From Persicimonas caeni (GTDB lineage Bacteria; Myxococcota_A; Bradymonadia; Bradymonadales; Bradymonadaceae): DNA of 64,000 nucleotides. Shown in pieces: positions 13,783 through 24,600 of this stretch. Position 1 is the stretch's first letter; every line of letters starts with the position of its first letter. Position numbers and translations under genes: made by a program. The notes below the pieces were generated by a model. The model searched no databases, was not told the origin of the DNA, and saw only the letters and a program-made list of their open reading frames with translations. Location of the stretch: assembly GCF_006517175.1 (NCBI RefSeq), contig NZ_CP041186.1, positions 7,874,501-7,938,500 of the forward strand, written 5' to 3'.

Positions 13783-15653
13783 TGCAACCAATCATCGAAG
13801 GCAAGCCGCTGCTAGGCGCTACGTACCTCGGCGAGGAGCGCACGCGTTTTCTCGTCTGGGCGCCGTTTCGCCAGCAGGTCGAGGTGCACCTGGTTGCTCC
13901 CGAAGAGCGAATCGTGGCGATGGACGCCGTCGGCGGCGGCTACTTTCGGGCGGTCATTGACGGCGTCGAGCCCGGCGCGAAGTATCTGTACCGGCTCGAC
14001 GGTGATGTCGAACGCCCCGACCCGGCCTCGCGTCTGCAGCCCGAGAGCGTCCATGGGCCATCTGCCGTGGTCGCTCGCGATATGGACTGGGAGAGCCCGC
14101 CTTTCGGGGGCCTGCCTTTGCGCGACTACGTCATCTACGAACTTCACGTCGGAACGTTCACCGAGGAGGGGACCTTCGACGCGGCGATCGAGAAGCTCGA
14201 CCACCTGGTGCAACTCGGCGTCACAGCCGTCGAGGTGATGCCCGTGGCCGAGTTTCCCGGCCATCGCAACTGGGGCTATGACGGTGTCCATCCGTTCGCC
14301 GTCGAGACGAGCTATGGCGGCCCGCAGAGCTTGAAGTCGTTCATACGTGCGTGCCACGAGCGAGACTTGGCGGTTGTGCTCGACGTCGTCTACAACCACC
14401 TCGGCCCCGAGGGAAACTACCTGCACGACTACGGGCCCTATTTCACCGACAAATATCAGACCCCGTGGGGCATGGCGGTCAACTTCGACGGTGATGGCAG
14501 CGACGAGGTGCGCCGCTATTTTCTGCAGAACGCCGCCCAGTGGATCGACGAGTTTCACGTCGACGCGCTTCGTCTAGACGCGGTTCACGCCATCTACGAT
14601 GACACACCGCTGACGTTCCTCGAGGAGCTACGCATAATGGTGGCCGAGCGAGAGCGCCGCCATAACCGACGCATTCATCTCATCGCCGAGACCCATGCGA
14701 ATGACCCACGATTGGTCGCGTCCCCCGAACGCGGCGGTATTGGTATGGACAGCCACTGGTCCGACGACTTTCACCATGCCGTCCACACCCTCATCACCGG
14801 CGAAGAGCAAGATTATTACTGTGACTACGGCTCGCTGGAGCATCTGACACGCTGCCTGCGCGATGGATACAGCTATACCGGTCAACACTCGAAATTTCGC
14901 GGCCGCCGGCACGGACTGCCGCCCCGAGGCATTCGCGGCGAGCGTTTCGTGGTGTGTGTGCAGAACCACGACCAGGTGGGCAATCGGCCGCAGGGCCGTC
15001 GCCTCTCGGAACTCGCCTCTTTCGAACAGCAAAAGCTCGCGGCCTGCGCCCTTCTCTGCTCGCCCTTCGTGCCGCTACTTTTCATGGGCGAGGAATACGG
15101 CGAGTTGGCGCGGTTTCCGTACTTCATCAGCCATGGCGATCCCGACCTCGTCGAGGCCGTGCGAGAGGGGCGACGCGCGGAGTTCCCATCGCTGACCGCA
15201 GGCGAAGAGCCGCCCGATCCGGCGAGCGAAGAGACTTTTCGGTCCGCCAAACTCGATTGGAGCCGCCCCCATCAGACCCCGCACAGCCGCCTGTTGGCGC
15301 TGTATCGCGAGCTGATTCGGCTGCGCAAAAACCTCGAGCCACTCCGTCAGCTCCGGCGCGAACAGTCGGAGGTTTCGAGCTTTGCGGATGCGCGGGCCCT
15401 GGCGATTCGACGCTGGTATGCAGGTGGTGAAGCCCTTATCCTGTTGAACTTCGGAGAGGATCGCGCCACCGTCGAGCTCGAACTCCCTTCGGCGACCTGG
15501 CAAAAGCGCTTGGAGACTTGCTCCGAGCACTGGAACGGTCCCGGTGAACGCCTGCCTAAACGACTCACAAGCGAATCCGATGAGCTGACGCGCCTGGAGA
15601 TGGCGGGCCACTCTGCTGCGTTGTACGACGCTCTTCCCGTTGTCGAGGACTGA
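13782..15653 (+). CDS. treZ: Malto-oligosyltrehalose trehalohydrolase
   Basis: Cuts free trehalose from the maltooligosyltrehalose produced by TreY. The protein has 623 residues from the ATG at 13782, which overlaps the glgB stop by one base; the frame is open further upstream inside glgB but that stretch is not TreZ-like. A short N-terminal E-set/CBM48 region (LGATYLGEERTRFLVWAP) precedes a GH13_10 domain with YELHVGTF, MPVAEFPGHRNWGYDGV, the nucleophile region ALRLDAVHAIYD, IAETHANDPRLV and FMGEEYGE. The next gene begins two bases after its stop. TreY lies two genes downstream, completing the TreYZ pair. Confidence 0.95.
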   Translation: MQPIIEGKPLLGATYLGEERTRFLVWAPFRQQVEVHLVAPEERIVAMDAVGGGYFRAVIDGVEPGAKYLYRLDGDVERPDPASRLQPESVHGPSAVVARDMDWESPPFGGLPLRDYVIYELHVGTFTEEGTFDAAIEKLDHLVQLGVTAVEVMPVAEFPGHRNWGYDGVHPFAVETSYGGPQSLKSFIRACHERDLAVVLDVVYNHLGPEGNYLHDYGPYFTDKYQTPWGMAVNFDGDGSDEVRRYFLQNAAQWIDEFHVDALRLDAVHAIYDDTPLTFLEELRIMVAERERRHNRRIHLIAETHANDPRLVASPERGGIGMDSHWSDDFHHAVHTLITGEEQDYYCDYGSLEHLTRCLRDGYSYTGQHSKFRGRRHGLPPRGIRGERFVVCVQNHDQVGNRPQGRRLSELASFEQQKLAACALLCSPFVPLLFMGEEYGELARFPYFISHGDPDLVEAVREGRRAEFPSLTAGEEPPDPASEETFRSAKLDWSRPHQTPHSRLLALYRELIRLRKNLEPLRQLRREQSEVSSFADARALAIRRWYAGGEALILLNFGEDRATVELELPSATWQKRLETCSEHWNGPGERLPKRLTSESDELTRLEMAGHSAALYDALPVVED

Positions 15654-15655
15654 AG

Positions 15656-18103
15656 ATGGAACGGTTCATATGTGTGCACGGCCATTTTTATCAACCACCG
15701 CGTGAGAACCCGTGGCTCGAGGCGATCGAGCTTCAGGAGTCGGCCCAGCCGTACCACGACTGGAACGCGCGCATCACCGACGAGTGCTATGCGACCAACG
15801 CCGCTTCGCGCATTCTCGACGACCAAGAGAAGATCGTCGAAATCGTCAACAACTACGGCGAGATAAGCTTCAACTTCGGCCCGACCCTGCTGGCGTGGCT
15901 CGAGGAGCACAATCACAACGTCTACGAGGCAATCTTACAGGCCGACCGTATCAGTCAGGAGCGTTACTCCGGGCACGGCTCGGCGCTGGCGCAGGCCTAC
16001 AATCACATCATCATGCCGCTGGCGAATACGCGCGACCGGCGCACCCAGGTGATATGGGGCGTGCGCGACTTCGAGCGACGTTTTGGCAGGCCCCCAGAGG
16101 GGATGTGGCTGCCGGAGACGGCGGTCGACATCGACACGCTCGAGGCGCTCGCCGAACAGGGCATCGCCTTCACGATCCTCGCGCCGCATCAGGCCGAGCG
16201 AATCCGGCCCTTGGGCAATGAGAAGGCCAAGTGGAAGGATGTGTCGAATGCGAGCATCGACCCCAAGCGAGCTTACCTGCAGAAGCTGCCCTCGGGACGC
16301 GAGATCAACCTGTTTTTCTACGACGGGCCGATCTCGCGAAGCATTGCCTTCGAGCAACTGCTGCATCAGGGCGACCAACTCGCCAACCGGCTCATGGGCG
16401 CCTTCGATCCCAAGGGGACCGACGTCCAGCTCGTGCATATTGCCACCGACGGCGAGACCTATGGCCACCACCATCGCCATGGGGACATGGCGCTGGCCTT
16501 TGCGCTTCGACGGCTCGACCGCGACGAGTCGGTGCGATTGACCAACTATGGCGAATTTCTCGAGATGCATCCGCCGGAGTGGGAGGTCGACATCAACGAA
16601 GGCAGCTCGTGGAGTTGTGCGCACGGTGTGGGCCGTTGGGCGGAGGACTGCGGTTGCCGCACCGGAGGACGTGCTGATTGGACTCAAGCGTGGCGCGAGC
16701 CGCTTCGGGGCGCGCTCAATTGGCTGCGCGATCAGGTCTCGGTGCGCTACGAGCGGGCCGCCAAGGAACTCTTCGAGAGCCCGTGGGATGCGCGCAATCA
16801 TTACATCGAAGTCATTCACGACCGCTCACCCGAGAATATCGACCGTTTTCTGAACGAGCACGCCGTCCACAAGCTTGGCGCCGAGGAGACCAGCCGCGCA
16901 CTCAAGCTCCTCGAGTTGCAACGCCACGCGATGTTGATGTTTACCAGCTGCGGCTGGTTCTTCAGCGAACTGTCGGGCATCGAGACCGTCCAGGTGATCC
17001 AATACGCCGGACGTGTTGTCCAATTGGCTCAAGACCTGTTCGACGCCAATGTCCGCTCGGGCTTTTTGGAGCGTCTCGAGAAGGCCAAGAGCAATATCCC
17101 CGAGCACCATCATGGCCGACGGATTTACGAAAAATTCGTCGACGCCTCGGTGATTGATCTGGAGCGCGTGGGCGCGCACTACGCCATCAGTTCCCTGTTC
17201 GACACCCACCAGACCCCGGCGCACATCTATTCGTACCTGGTCGAGGATCGTGAGCGTAAACTGTACGAGACGGGCGAGATTCGCCTGGTCATCGGCCACT
17301 CGCGGGTCACCTCCGAGGTCACTCGCGAGTCGGACGAGTTTATGTACGCTGCGCTGCACCTGGGCGGGCACAACGTCACCGGAGGCATTCAGCCATATTC
17401 GGGAGGAAAGCGTGTCGACGCGCTCATCGCCGAAGCCGAAGCGCTGTTCCAGCGCGCCGAGACGCCGGCGCTGGTGCGTTTGCTCGACCGCACCTTTGGA
17501 GGAAAGTCATTTTCGTTGAGGTCCCTGTTCCGCGACGAGCAGCACAAGGTCATGCAGACCATCTTGGGCTCGGCCATCGAAGAGGCGGAGTCGGCCTACC
17601 AGCAGGTCTACCGGCGTCAGGCGCCGCTCCTGCGCTTTTTGGCTGACCTGGAAGTCGCACAGCCGCGATCGTTTCAGGTCGCCGCCGAGATCGTGCTGAA
17701 CCGACAGCTCGAGGAGGTCTTTCAGTCCGAGGAACCCGACCCGGAGCGGCTCCGTGCGCTTTTGGACGAGGTGGTCACCGGACAGATTGGCATCGAAGAG
17801 GAGTCGCTCGGATATGTGATCAACGAGCGGCTTGTTTCACTGGCATCCAAGCTTGGCGAAGACCCATATAGTCTCCAAATCCTCGAGCGACTGCACACCG
17901 TGGCCACCATGGCGCGTGAGGTGCCATTCGAGGTCAATTTCTGGGAGGCTCAGAACACCTATTTCGATGTCTTGAACACGGAGTATCCGGCCCAAAAGGA
18001 ACTCGCGCAGCAGGGGGACAAAGCTGCCGTCGAGTGGGTGAGCACCTTTGAGGCGCTCGCTCAGCCACTGAGCGTGGCGATCCAGGCCGACGAAGGAGGC
18101 TAA
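15656..18103 (+). CDS. GH57 glycoside hydrolase with DUF3536
   Basis: An 815-residue protein of the glycoside hydrolase 57 type with a C-terminal DUF3536-like extension. The N-terminus GHFYQPPRENPW, then GMWLPETAVD (about 150) and HIATDGETYGHHH (about 260-272), are GH57 landmarks; the last carries the presumed acid Asp. The region beyond about residue 400 is helical and lacks motifs I can assign. GH57 enzymes act on alpha-1,4 or alpha-1,6 glucans (amylase, branching, amylopullulanase). Here it sits between treZ and treY, where many organisms keep the debranching enzyme TreX, so a debranching or glucan-trimming role is a reasonable inference but not shown. There is a 2-base gap from treZ and 31 bases to treY. 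Confidence 0.85.
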   Translation: MERFICVHGHFYQPPRENPWLEAIELQESAQPYHDWNARITDECYATNAASRILDDQEKIVEIVNNYGEISFNFGPTLLAWLEEHNHNVYEAILQADRISQERYSGHGSALAQAYNHIIMPLANTRDRRTQVIWGVRDFERRFGRPPEGMWLPETAVDIDTLEALAEQGIAFTILAPHQAERIRPLGNEKAKWKDVSNASIDPKRAYLQKLPSGREINLFFYDGPISRSIAFEQLLHQGDQLANRLMGAFDPKGTDVQLVHIATDGETYGHHHRHGDMALAFALRRLDRDESVRLTNYGEFLEMHPPEWEVDINEGSSWSCAHGVGRWAEDCGCRTGGRADWTQAWREPLRGALNWLRDQVSVRYERAAKELFESPWDARNHYIEVIHDRSPENIDRFLNEHAVHKLGAEETSRALKLLELQRHAMLMFTSCGWFFSELSGIETVQVIQYAGRVVQLAQDLFDANVRSGFLERLEKAKSNIPEHHHGRRIYEKFVDASVIDLERVGAHYAISSLFDTHQTPAHIYSYLVEDRERKLYETGEIRLVIGHSRVTSEVTRESDEFMYAALHLGGHNVTGGIQPYSGGKRVDALIAEAEALFQRAETPALVRLLDRTFGGKSFSLRSLFRDEQHKVMQTILGSAIEEAESAYQQVYRRQAPLLRFLADLEVAQPRSFQVAAEIVLNRQLEEVFQSEEPDPERLRALLDEVVTGQIGIEEESLGYVINERLVSLASKLGEDPYSLQILERLHTVATMAREVPFEVNFWEAQNTYFDVLNTEYPAQKELAQQGDKAAVEWVSTFEALAQPLSVAIQADEGG

Positions 18104-18134
18104 TCGAGCATCTCCTCTCAGGGGGCACCAACGG

Positions 18135-20732
18135 ATGAGGATTCCCGCCAGTACGTATCGCGTTCAACTTGGCCCCGATTTCGGGTTTCGCGACGCCGAA
18201 GCGCTCGTGCCGTATCTCGACGCGCTGGGGGTGTCGGATCTCTACCTCTCGCCTATCTTGGCGCCGCGTGAGGGGAGCACGCACGGCTACGATGTCGCAG
18301 ATCCCAGCCGGCTCAACCCCGTGTTGGGCACGAGGGGAGACTTCGACAGCCTGTCGCAAACACTGCGCGAGCATCAGATGGGGCTGCTGCTCGACATCGT
18401 CCCCAATCATATGGCGGCCTCCCCGCAGAATCCTTGGTGGGCCGACGTTCTCGCGCGGGGACAGCGCTCCGAGTACGCAGACTTTTTCGATATCGAGTGG
18501 GCCCCACCCTGGCCCAATGGGTCAGAAAAACTCCTGATACCCGTCCTGGGAGACCATTATGCCGAGGTGCTCGAGCGCGGTGAACTCCAACTCGCGCAGA
18601 CCGAAGATGGCTATGTCGTTCAGTATTTCGACAATGTCTTCCCGCTATCGCCCGAGACCTCCGAGGAGTTGGACGCCAACCGCATCGAGGCGCTCAACTC
18701 GGATCCTGAAGCGCTCGATGCCGTGCTGGACGAGCAACACTACAGCCTGCGCTACTGGAAGAGCGAGCGGTATGAACTCAACTACCGTCGCTTTTTTAAT
18801 ATCAGCGACCTTGCCGGCCTGCGGGTGGAGCGACCGCGCGTTCGCCACGAATTGCACGAGTTGATAGGACACCTGTGGGAGGAGCGCGGGGTGACTGGGC
18901 TGCGCGTCGATCATATTGACGGGCTGCGCGAGCCCAAAGCTTACCTCGATTGGTTGCGCCGTACTTTCCGCGGGCCGGGGGACTCCAACCCATATGTGCT
19001 CGTAGAGAAAATCCTCGCCCCCCACGAGCGCCTCCCCGACGACTGGCCTGTTGCAGGAACCACCGGCTACGACTACTTGAACAAACTCAACGGCGTGTTC
19101 GTCGACCCCGACGGCCATCGCAAACTCGCCGAGGTGTACGCTCGTTTTACCGGGCGCTCCGAAGCGTTTCGCACGGTGGTCTACGAGAAGAAGCGTTTTG
19201 TGCTCGAGTGGCTTTTTCAGGCCGAGCTGGAGTTGATGCGCCGCGACCTCGTCACGCTCGCTTCAAAAATGCGGCGCGGACGAGACTTGACCGCGCGCGA
19301 GGTCGGCGATGCACTCGCCGAAGTGTCGTCGTGTTTGAGCGTCTACCGTACATACACCAGGGGTGCCCGAGTCGCCGAGCGTGACCGCGAGCATATCGAG
19401 CAAGCAGTCGACACGGCGCGAAGTTATCGACCGCAGCTCGATTCGGCCGCATACGATTTTGTCGAGCGAGTCCTCTTGCTCGAAGTGCCGGAGCGACTGC
19501 TCGAAGAGGCCTTCGAGTTCGTCCAAACGTGGCAGCAATTCACCCCGCCGTTGATGGCCAAGGGGCTCGAAGACACTTCGCTGTACGTCTACAACCACCT
19601 CATTTCGCTGAACACGGTCGGCGGGGAACCCGACGAGGCGGACGTCTCACTGAGTGAGTTTCACGCGTTCAATGAAGAGCGCTCCCAAAAATGGCCCGGG
19701 GCAATGAATTCGACGTCCACACACGACTCCAAACGGGGTGAGGACGTGCGCAACCGGATCGATGTGCTCTCCGAGATGCCGGAGGCATTCGAGAGACGCC
19801 TGACTCAGTGGGCCGAGTGGAACGAGCCCAAAAAAATCAGCCCCGAGATTGCCGAGCCGCCCAGCCGCAACGAGGAGATGCTGCTGTACCAAACCCTGTT
19901 GGGAAGCTGGCCGCTCGATGAGTCGGAGCTCGACTCGTTTCCCGGACGTCTGCGCGAGTATCTGGTCAAATCGGCGCGCGAGGCAAAGGAGCAAACGAGC
20001 TGGCATGACACCGATGAGGGTCACGAGTACGCGCTCGTTCGGTTCGCCGAGCGAATTCTCGACGACAGCGGGCCAAATCCCTTCCTCGAAGATTTTCTCG
20101 AGATTCAAGAAGAACTAGCCTTCTTCGGGGCGCTCAACAGCTTGTCGCAGGTAGTACTCAAAGTCGCCTCGCCCGGCGTGCCCGACATTTACCAGGGGAG
20201 CGAGCGTTGGAACCTGACGCTCGTCGATCCCGACAACCGCCGACCGGTCGACTTTGACAGGCTCTATGACACGCTGCATGAAATGCAGGACGTGCCTGCG
20301 GAGCATCGCAGCGCTTACGCGGTTTCGCTGCTACGAGACTGGAAGGATGCCCGGATCAAGCAATTCGTGACCTGGCGCGCACTGTCCCTGAGGAGGCAGC
20401 GCCCGTCCCTCTTCATCCATGGCGACTATCGACCCCTTTACGGGCGTCAAAAGGCTCGTCCCTATGTTTGCGCCTTTGTCCGGAGGCACGAGGGGAGCCA
20501 TGTCATCGCGGTTGCGCCGCGTCGGTTGAGCCGAAGGGTCGACCCATTCGAATTGCCGGTAGGGTCAGTATGGGAGAATGATTGCCTTCGACTGCCAAGC
20601 GACCTGCCCTCGCGCTGGACGAACGCGCTGACCGGCGAGGTCGTCGAAGCGGTCGACCGGCCCGAATGTGGTCTAGCCCTGGAGGAGGTATTCGCCACAT
20701 TGCCGGTCGCGCTGCTGGAGGCGACAGAGTAG
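18135..20732 (+). CDS. treY: Malto-oligosyltrehalose synthase
   Basis: Turns the reducing-end alpha-1,4 bond of a maltooligosaccharide into an alpha,alpha-1,1 bond, making maltooligosyltrehalose for TreZ. The protein has 865 residues, within family range. GH13_26 motifs are present: STYRVQLGPDFGF at the start, GSTHGYDVAD, LLLDIVPNHMA, the nucleophile region GLRVDHIDGL, LVEKIL, and the late STHDSKRGEDVR with catalytic Asp. It is the last gene of the glgE operon. A short GC hairpin follows its stop, and the next gene is convergent. Confidence 0.96.
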   Translation: MRIPASTYRVQLGPDFGFRDAEALVPYLDALGVSDLYLSPILAPREGSTHGYDVADPSRLNPVLGTRGDFDSLSQTLREHQMGLLLDIVPNHMAASPQNPWWADVLARGQRSEYADFFDIEWAPPWPNGSEKLLIPVLGDHYAEVLERGELQLAQTEDGYVVQYFDNVFPLSPETSEELDANRIEALNSDPEALDAVLDEQHYSLRYWKSERYELNYRRFFNISDLAGLRVERPRVRHELHELIGHLWEERGVTGLRVDHIDGLREPKAYLDWLRRTFRGPGDSNPYVLVEKILAPHERLPDDWPVAGTTGYDYLNKLNGVFVDPDGHRKLAEVYARFTGRSEAFRTVVYEKKRFVLEWLFQAELELMRRDLVTLASKMRRGRDLTAREVGDALAEVSSCLSVYRTYTRGARVAERDREHIEQAVDTARSYRPQLDSAAYDFVERVLLLEVPERLLEEAFEFVQTWQQFTPPLMAKGLEDTSLYVYNHLISLNTVGGEPDEADVSLSEFHAFNEERSQKWPGAMNSTSTHDSKRGEDVRNRIDVLSEMPEAFERRLTQWAEWNEPKKISPEIAEPPSRNEEMLLYQTLLGSWPLDESELDSFPGRLREYLVKSAREAKEQTSWHDTDEGHEYALVRFAERILDDSGPNPFLEDFLEIQEELAFFGALNSLSQVVLKVASPGVPDIYQGSERWNLTLVDPDNRRPVDFDRLYDTLHEMQDVPAEHRSAYAVSLLRDWKDARIKQFVTWRALSLRRQRPSLFIHGDYRPLYGRQKARPYVCAFVRRHEGSHVIAVAPRRLSRRVDPFELPVGSVWENDCLRLPSDLPSRWTNALTGEVVEAVDRPECGLALEEVFATLPVALLEATE

Positions 20733-20747
20733 CCAAGAAATGACGAA

Positions 20748-20763
20748 GGCGCCTCGCGGCGCC
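20748..20763. terminator. GC hairpin between convergent treY and lipoprotein gene
   Basis: GGCGCC-TCGC-GGCGCC forms a 6-bp stem with a 4-base loop, 15 bases after the treY stop and 31 bases after the stop of the opposing gene. There is no T-run, so its strength as an intrinsic terminator is doubtful. Confidence 0.4.
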
Positions 20764-20794
20764 CTCATCGTGACTTGATGGACTGCGTGGTGAA

Positions 20795-21673
20795 TCAGAG
20801 ACCGCGTCGACCTTCGGCGATAGCGCGGACCTCGGCATTCTCGAAGAGCGCCTCGGCGCCGTGGCCGGTGCTCTCGAGAGGACTGGTCACATCGATACCA
20901 CGCTCTTTTTCACCACCGATGTCGCTGGTGTGCTTGACCGCGCTGAGCAGCGGGTCGACCAGATCGAGCGCCCAATCGTGGACGTCGAAATTGAACGAGA
21001 GGTACTGCTTGCCCGCCTCAAACTCGACTTCATTAAGGGTGAAGAAGACCGAGCGGCGACTGTCGTAATGGAACGGAGTCCACTCCGTGGGGAGTGCAGG
21101 CATGTCCTGCATCTCGTCCTCGTCGCCTTCGTCTTCGTCGAAGGGCATCGGCACCGGGCTGCCATCCGAGCGCTTCTCGTCATAGCGCGGGTCGACGCGC
21201 ACGACGCCCTCACCGGCCACAAAGCCGGCAACGCTGAAGCTCGGGCTGATTGTTTCGGCTGCGCCCTCGTCCGAATGCTGAACTTCGGCGATCGGCTCGA
21301 GGCGCACACTGACGAGGTAGCGACCTGCACGCGGCAGGTCTACGGGCTCGCCGAGCTTGACCGTTTCTCCGTTGGCCACGTCGAAGTGAAGACGTGTCGG
21401 GTTACGCGTACTGTACGCGATCGAGCCCAAGTCGCTGGACAACGGTTCGAGGCGAATCTCGGAAATGGCGAGGCCGAGTTCGCTCAGATAAAGGTTGCCC
21501 GGCAAGTTCGACGTGCCGGAGACGGAAAACTCCGGAACCACCGTCACCGACTGCTCGCGCTGAACTGCCTCGGTCGGCTGCGGAGTGCCGAAATCGACGT
21601 CTCCGCACCCCGCGGCAGCCGTGGCTGCGAGAACACCAGCAAGGGCAACGCTTCTGACTTTCATGAGTCGCAT
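20795..21673 (-). CDS. Predicted lipoprotein, unknown function
   Basis: 292 residues with a lipoprotein signal: positive start MRLMKVR, a hydrophobic stretch and the lipobox AAAGC with Cys23. The mature part is mostly beta-strand-like with short repeated ideas (YLSELGLAISEIRLEPL; RYLVSVRLEPI). An acidic linker (DEDEGDEDEMQDM) sits near residue 185. It resembles small secreted proteins that report a quantity by paired statements, but I recognise no family. It lies 11 bases after the stop region of the large sigma-54 regulator on the same strand, so the two may be cotranscribed. Confidence 0.75.
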   Translation of the reverse strand: MRLMKVRSVALAGVLAATAAAGCGDVDFGTPQPTEAVQREQSVTVVPEFSVSGTSNLPGNLYLSELGLAISEIRLEPLSSDLGSIAYSTRNPTRLHFDVANGETVKLGEPVDLPRAGRYLVSVRLEPIAEVQHSDEGAAETISPSFSVAGFVAGEGVVRVDPRYDEKRSDGSPVPMPFDEDEGDEDEMQDMPALPTEWTPFHYDSRRSVFFTLNEVEFEAGKQYLSFNFDVHDWALDLVDPLLSAVKHTSDIGGEKERGIDVTSPLESTGHGAEALFENAEVRAIAEGRRGL

Positions 21674-21684
21674 CGTAAAGACCC

Positions 21685-24600
21685 TTATCCAACGAGTTCT
21701 TTTTTCAGTGCCAACAATTCATCGGTCGAATTCACAATTTGGCTGAGCCTGGGGCGCTTCATCTGCAAAATCTCAGCCGCACGCGTGATGTTGCCGCCTG
21801 TTTCGATGAGCGCGCGCCGAATCGACTCGAGCTCGAGGCGCTTTTTGATGCTCGCCAAGGACAGCCCCTCAGCAATGATTTGCTCGACAAGCGCCTCTTC
21901 GGGGTCCTCGTATGTCTCGCCGACCTCTTCATACTCTTCGAGTTCGACCTCATAGTCAATTTCCGGCAACTCGAAGTCGACTTCGCCGTCGGCGAAGAAT
22001 TCGCTGAACTCCTGGACGTGCGACATCTCGACCGTCTCGCCCTCGACGAACAGCAGGATGCTCTTGACGAAGTTCTGCAGCTCTCGAATGTTGCCCGGCC
22101 AGCTATAAGAGGCCAAAAACTTGAGCACGTCTTTGGAGAACTGCTTGGGCTGGCGACCACCCGCGTAGACTCTCGCAAAGTGAGCGACCAGACGCGGAAT
22201 GTCCTGGCGACGCTGTCGCAGCGCCGGGACTTCCATGACCACGCCTTTGAGGCGGTAGTACAGGTCGAGGCGAAATTCGCCGCGCTTGACCATCTCCTCG
22301 AGGTTCTTGTTGGTCGCGCAGACGACGCGCACATCGACTTGCTGAGTCTCCGTGCCGCCGACTTTCTCGAAAGTGCCTTCTTGAAGCACCCGCAGAAGCG
22401 CGACCTGGGTCTTGGCCGAAATATCGCCAATTTCGTCGAGGAAAATTGTCCCACCATCGGCGAGCTCGAAGCGACCGACCTTTTCGGAGACAGCTCCGGT
22501 GAACGCACCTTTGACGTGGCCGAAGAGCTCGCTGAGAAGCAGGTCTTCGACGAACGCGGCACAATTGACTTTGACGAACGGCCCGCTCGTGCGCTTGCTG
22601 TGCGTATGCACGGCCTCAGCCATCAGCTCTTTACCCGTACCCGACTCGCCCTGAAGCAAGACCGGGGAGTCGCTCTCCGCGACCCGATCAATGATGCGGA
22701 AGAGCTGGTGGAGCCTGGGGTCCTCGCCGACGATGTCGCCGTAACGGCTGCGCCAGCGCTTGAATGCCGGGTCCTGAGCGTCGACGGTGTTCGACTTCGC
22801 GTCTTCTTCGGGAGCATCGTCATGCTCGATATCGAACTCTTCGGGCACTTCGCCTTTGAGTTCGCGTACCACAGTGACGAGATCCTGATGCAACGGGACC
22901 GAGAAGAAATCGCCGCGGTGAGCCACGGGGATGTCTGCCGCACGCCCTTTGAGTTCTTGGAGTTCACGCTCCAACAGCGCCCGTGCTTCCTCGGGCCGGT
23001 CGTTCTCGCGTAGCGCACGAGCGACAGCAAAGGAGAGCCGGAGCGCGTCGCGAGTGTGGCCGGCGCCATGAGCTCGTTCAGCCGCCTCCCGACCGGAGGT
23101 CAGCGCCGGCTCGTAGTCGCCGTCTTCGATCGCAATGAGGATGCGCGCCAACTCGTAGAGCGCGTCGAGTTGAGGCTGTCGAGCCTCTTTTTCGGGGAGC
23201 TCGAATTCCTCGACGATGCGCTCGGCGGCCTTTTTCTGTCCCAACGCCAAATGGGCCTCGACCGAGCGCAGAAGCGCTTCGCGCACAGGCAGGCTCGACG
23301 CGGTGCTCTCATCGTCCGCATCGGTCAACCGCGCAAACACCTCGAGCGCCTCTTCATACTTGCGCTGGTCGAGCAGGATGCTCCCGAGCACCGCCGTCGG
23401 AAGGGTCCCCACAAAATGTGTGGTTTCGTCGCCTTCTTGACGCTCTTCGAGGTGGTCGATGATCGACAGTGCGCGCTCGAAGGCGCCAATGTCCTGATAG
23501 AGGGTCACGAGGTTGTAGGCCGCCAAGCCATAGCTCGCTTCGGCGCCCTCTTGGCGCGATGCGCGCAGCCCTTCGAGATAATGGCGAAGCGCCTCTTCGT
23601 ATCGCCCTTTGCGTTGGTGGACGATGCCGAGGTTGAGGAAGACGTAGGCACGCGGAATGGCCGCCGGAGAACGCGCAATTTCACGAGCGCGCTCCAGGCG
23701 GTCGAGCGCCTCGGAGAAATCCTTTTCCTGGAGGCATACCAGCCCGAGGTTGGCCTCGGCGCGGGCCACTTCGTCGTCCCAGCCCCATTCGGCGGCCAGC
23801 GTACGGTTCTTGACGAACAGCTCCCTGCCCTTTTGACACTCACCGCGAAGTACCGTCACCTTGCCGATGAGGTTGCGTGCGTGCAGCAGCGACATGTCGA
23901 GATGGTGTCGATCGCGCGTATCGAGTTGGCGCGCCTCTTCAATCTGCTCGAGCACCTCGAGAGCGCGCTCTTCGGCGGCCTGATGTCGGCCCTGTGAGAA
24001 CATCGCCTCGCCTTCACCGAGTTTGGCTTCGATCCAAATCTCGCGAAGCTCGGGGTTCTGGGCGGTGAGGTCGGCGGCTTTGACGAATCGGTCTGTCGCC
24101 GAGTCATACTCGCCGATACGAATCAGCAACTGGCCAGTCTGGCAATTCAGGCGAGCCAGGGCCTGCTCGTCGTCGACCAGCTTCTGCAGTTTGCTGCAGT
24201 GGGCCAGCGCCTTGCGGTGATTGCCCAACGCCGAGTGAACCTCGATGAGCTGGGCATGAATCTCGCGACTATCTTCGTCACGTTCGGAAAACTCGAGCAG
24301 CGACTCGAGCAGGTCCTGTGCTTGGTCGTAGTCGCGTCGCGAGATGAGCCGCTTGGCCGCCCTCTTTCCGTACTTGAGTCCCGCGGCCACGTTGCCCGCG
24401 GCGAGGCAGTGGCGTGCCAAAAAGGCCGCCGAGGCCTCGCTGTTGTCGTTGGCGAGTTCGGCGTCGGCCAGCGCTTGGTGGATCTCGCGTCGAGTGTCCT
24501 GCTCGAGCGTGTCGATCACCGCACGCGCGAATTCCGGACTCTCGATATGAACACGCACGGTGCCGGCGCCGATCTTGCGCTCGACAAAACCGAGTTCGGT

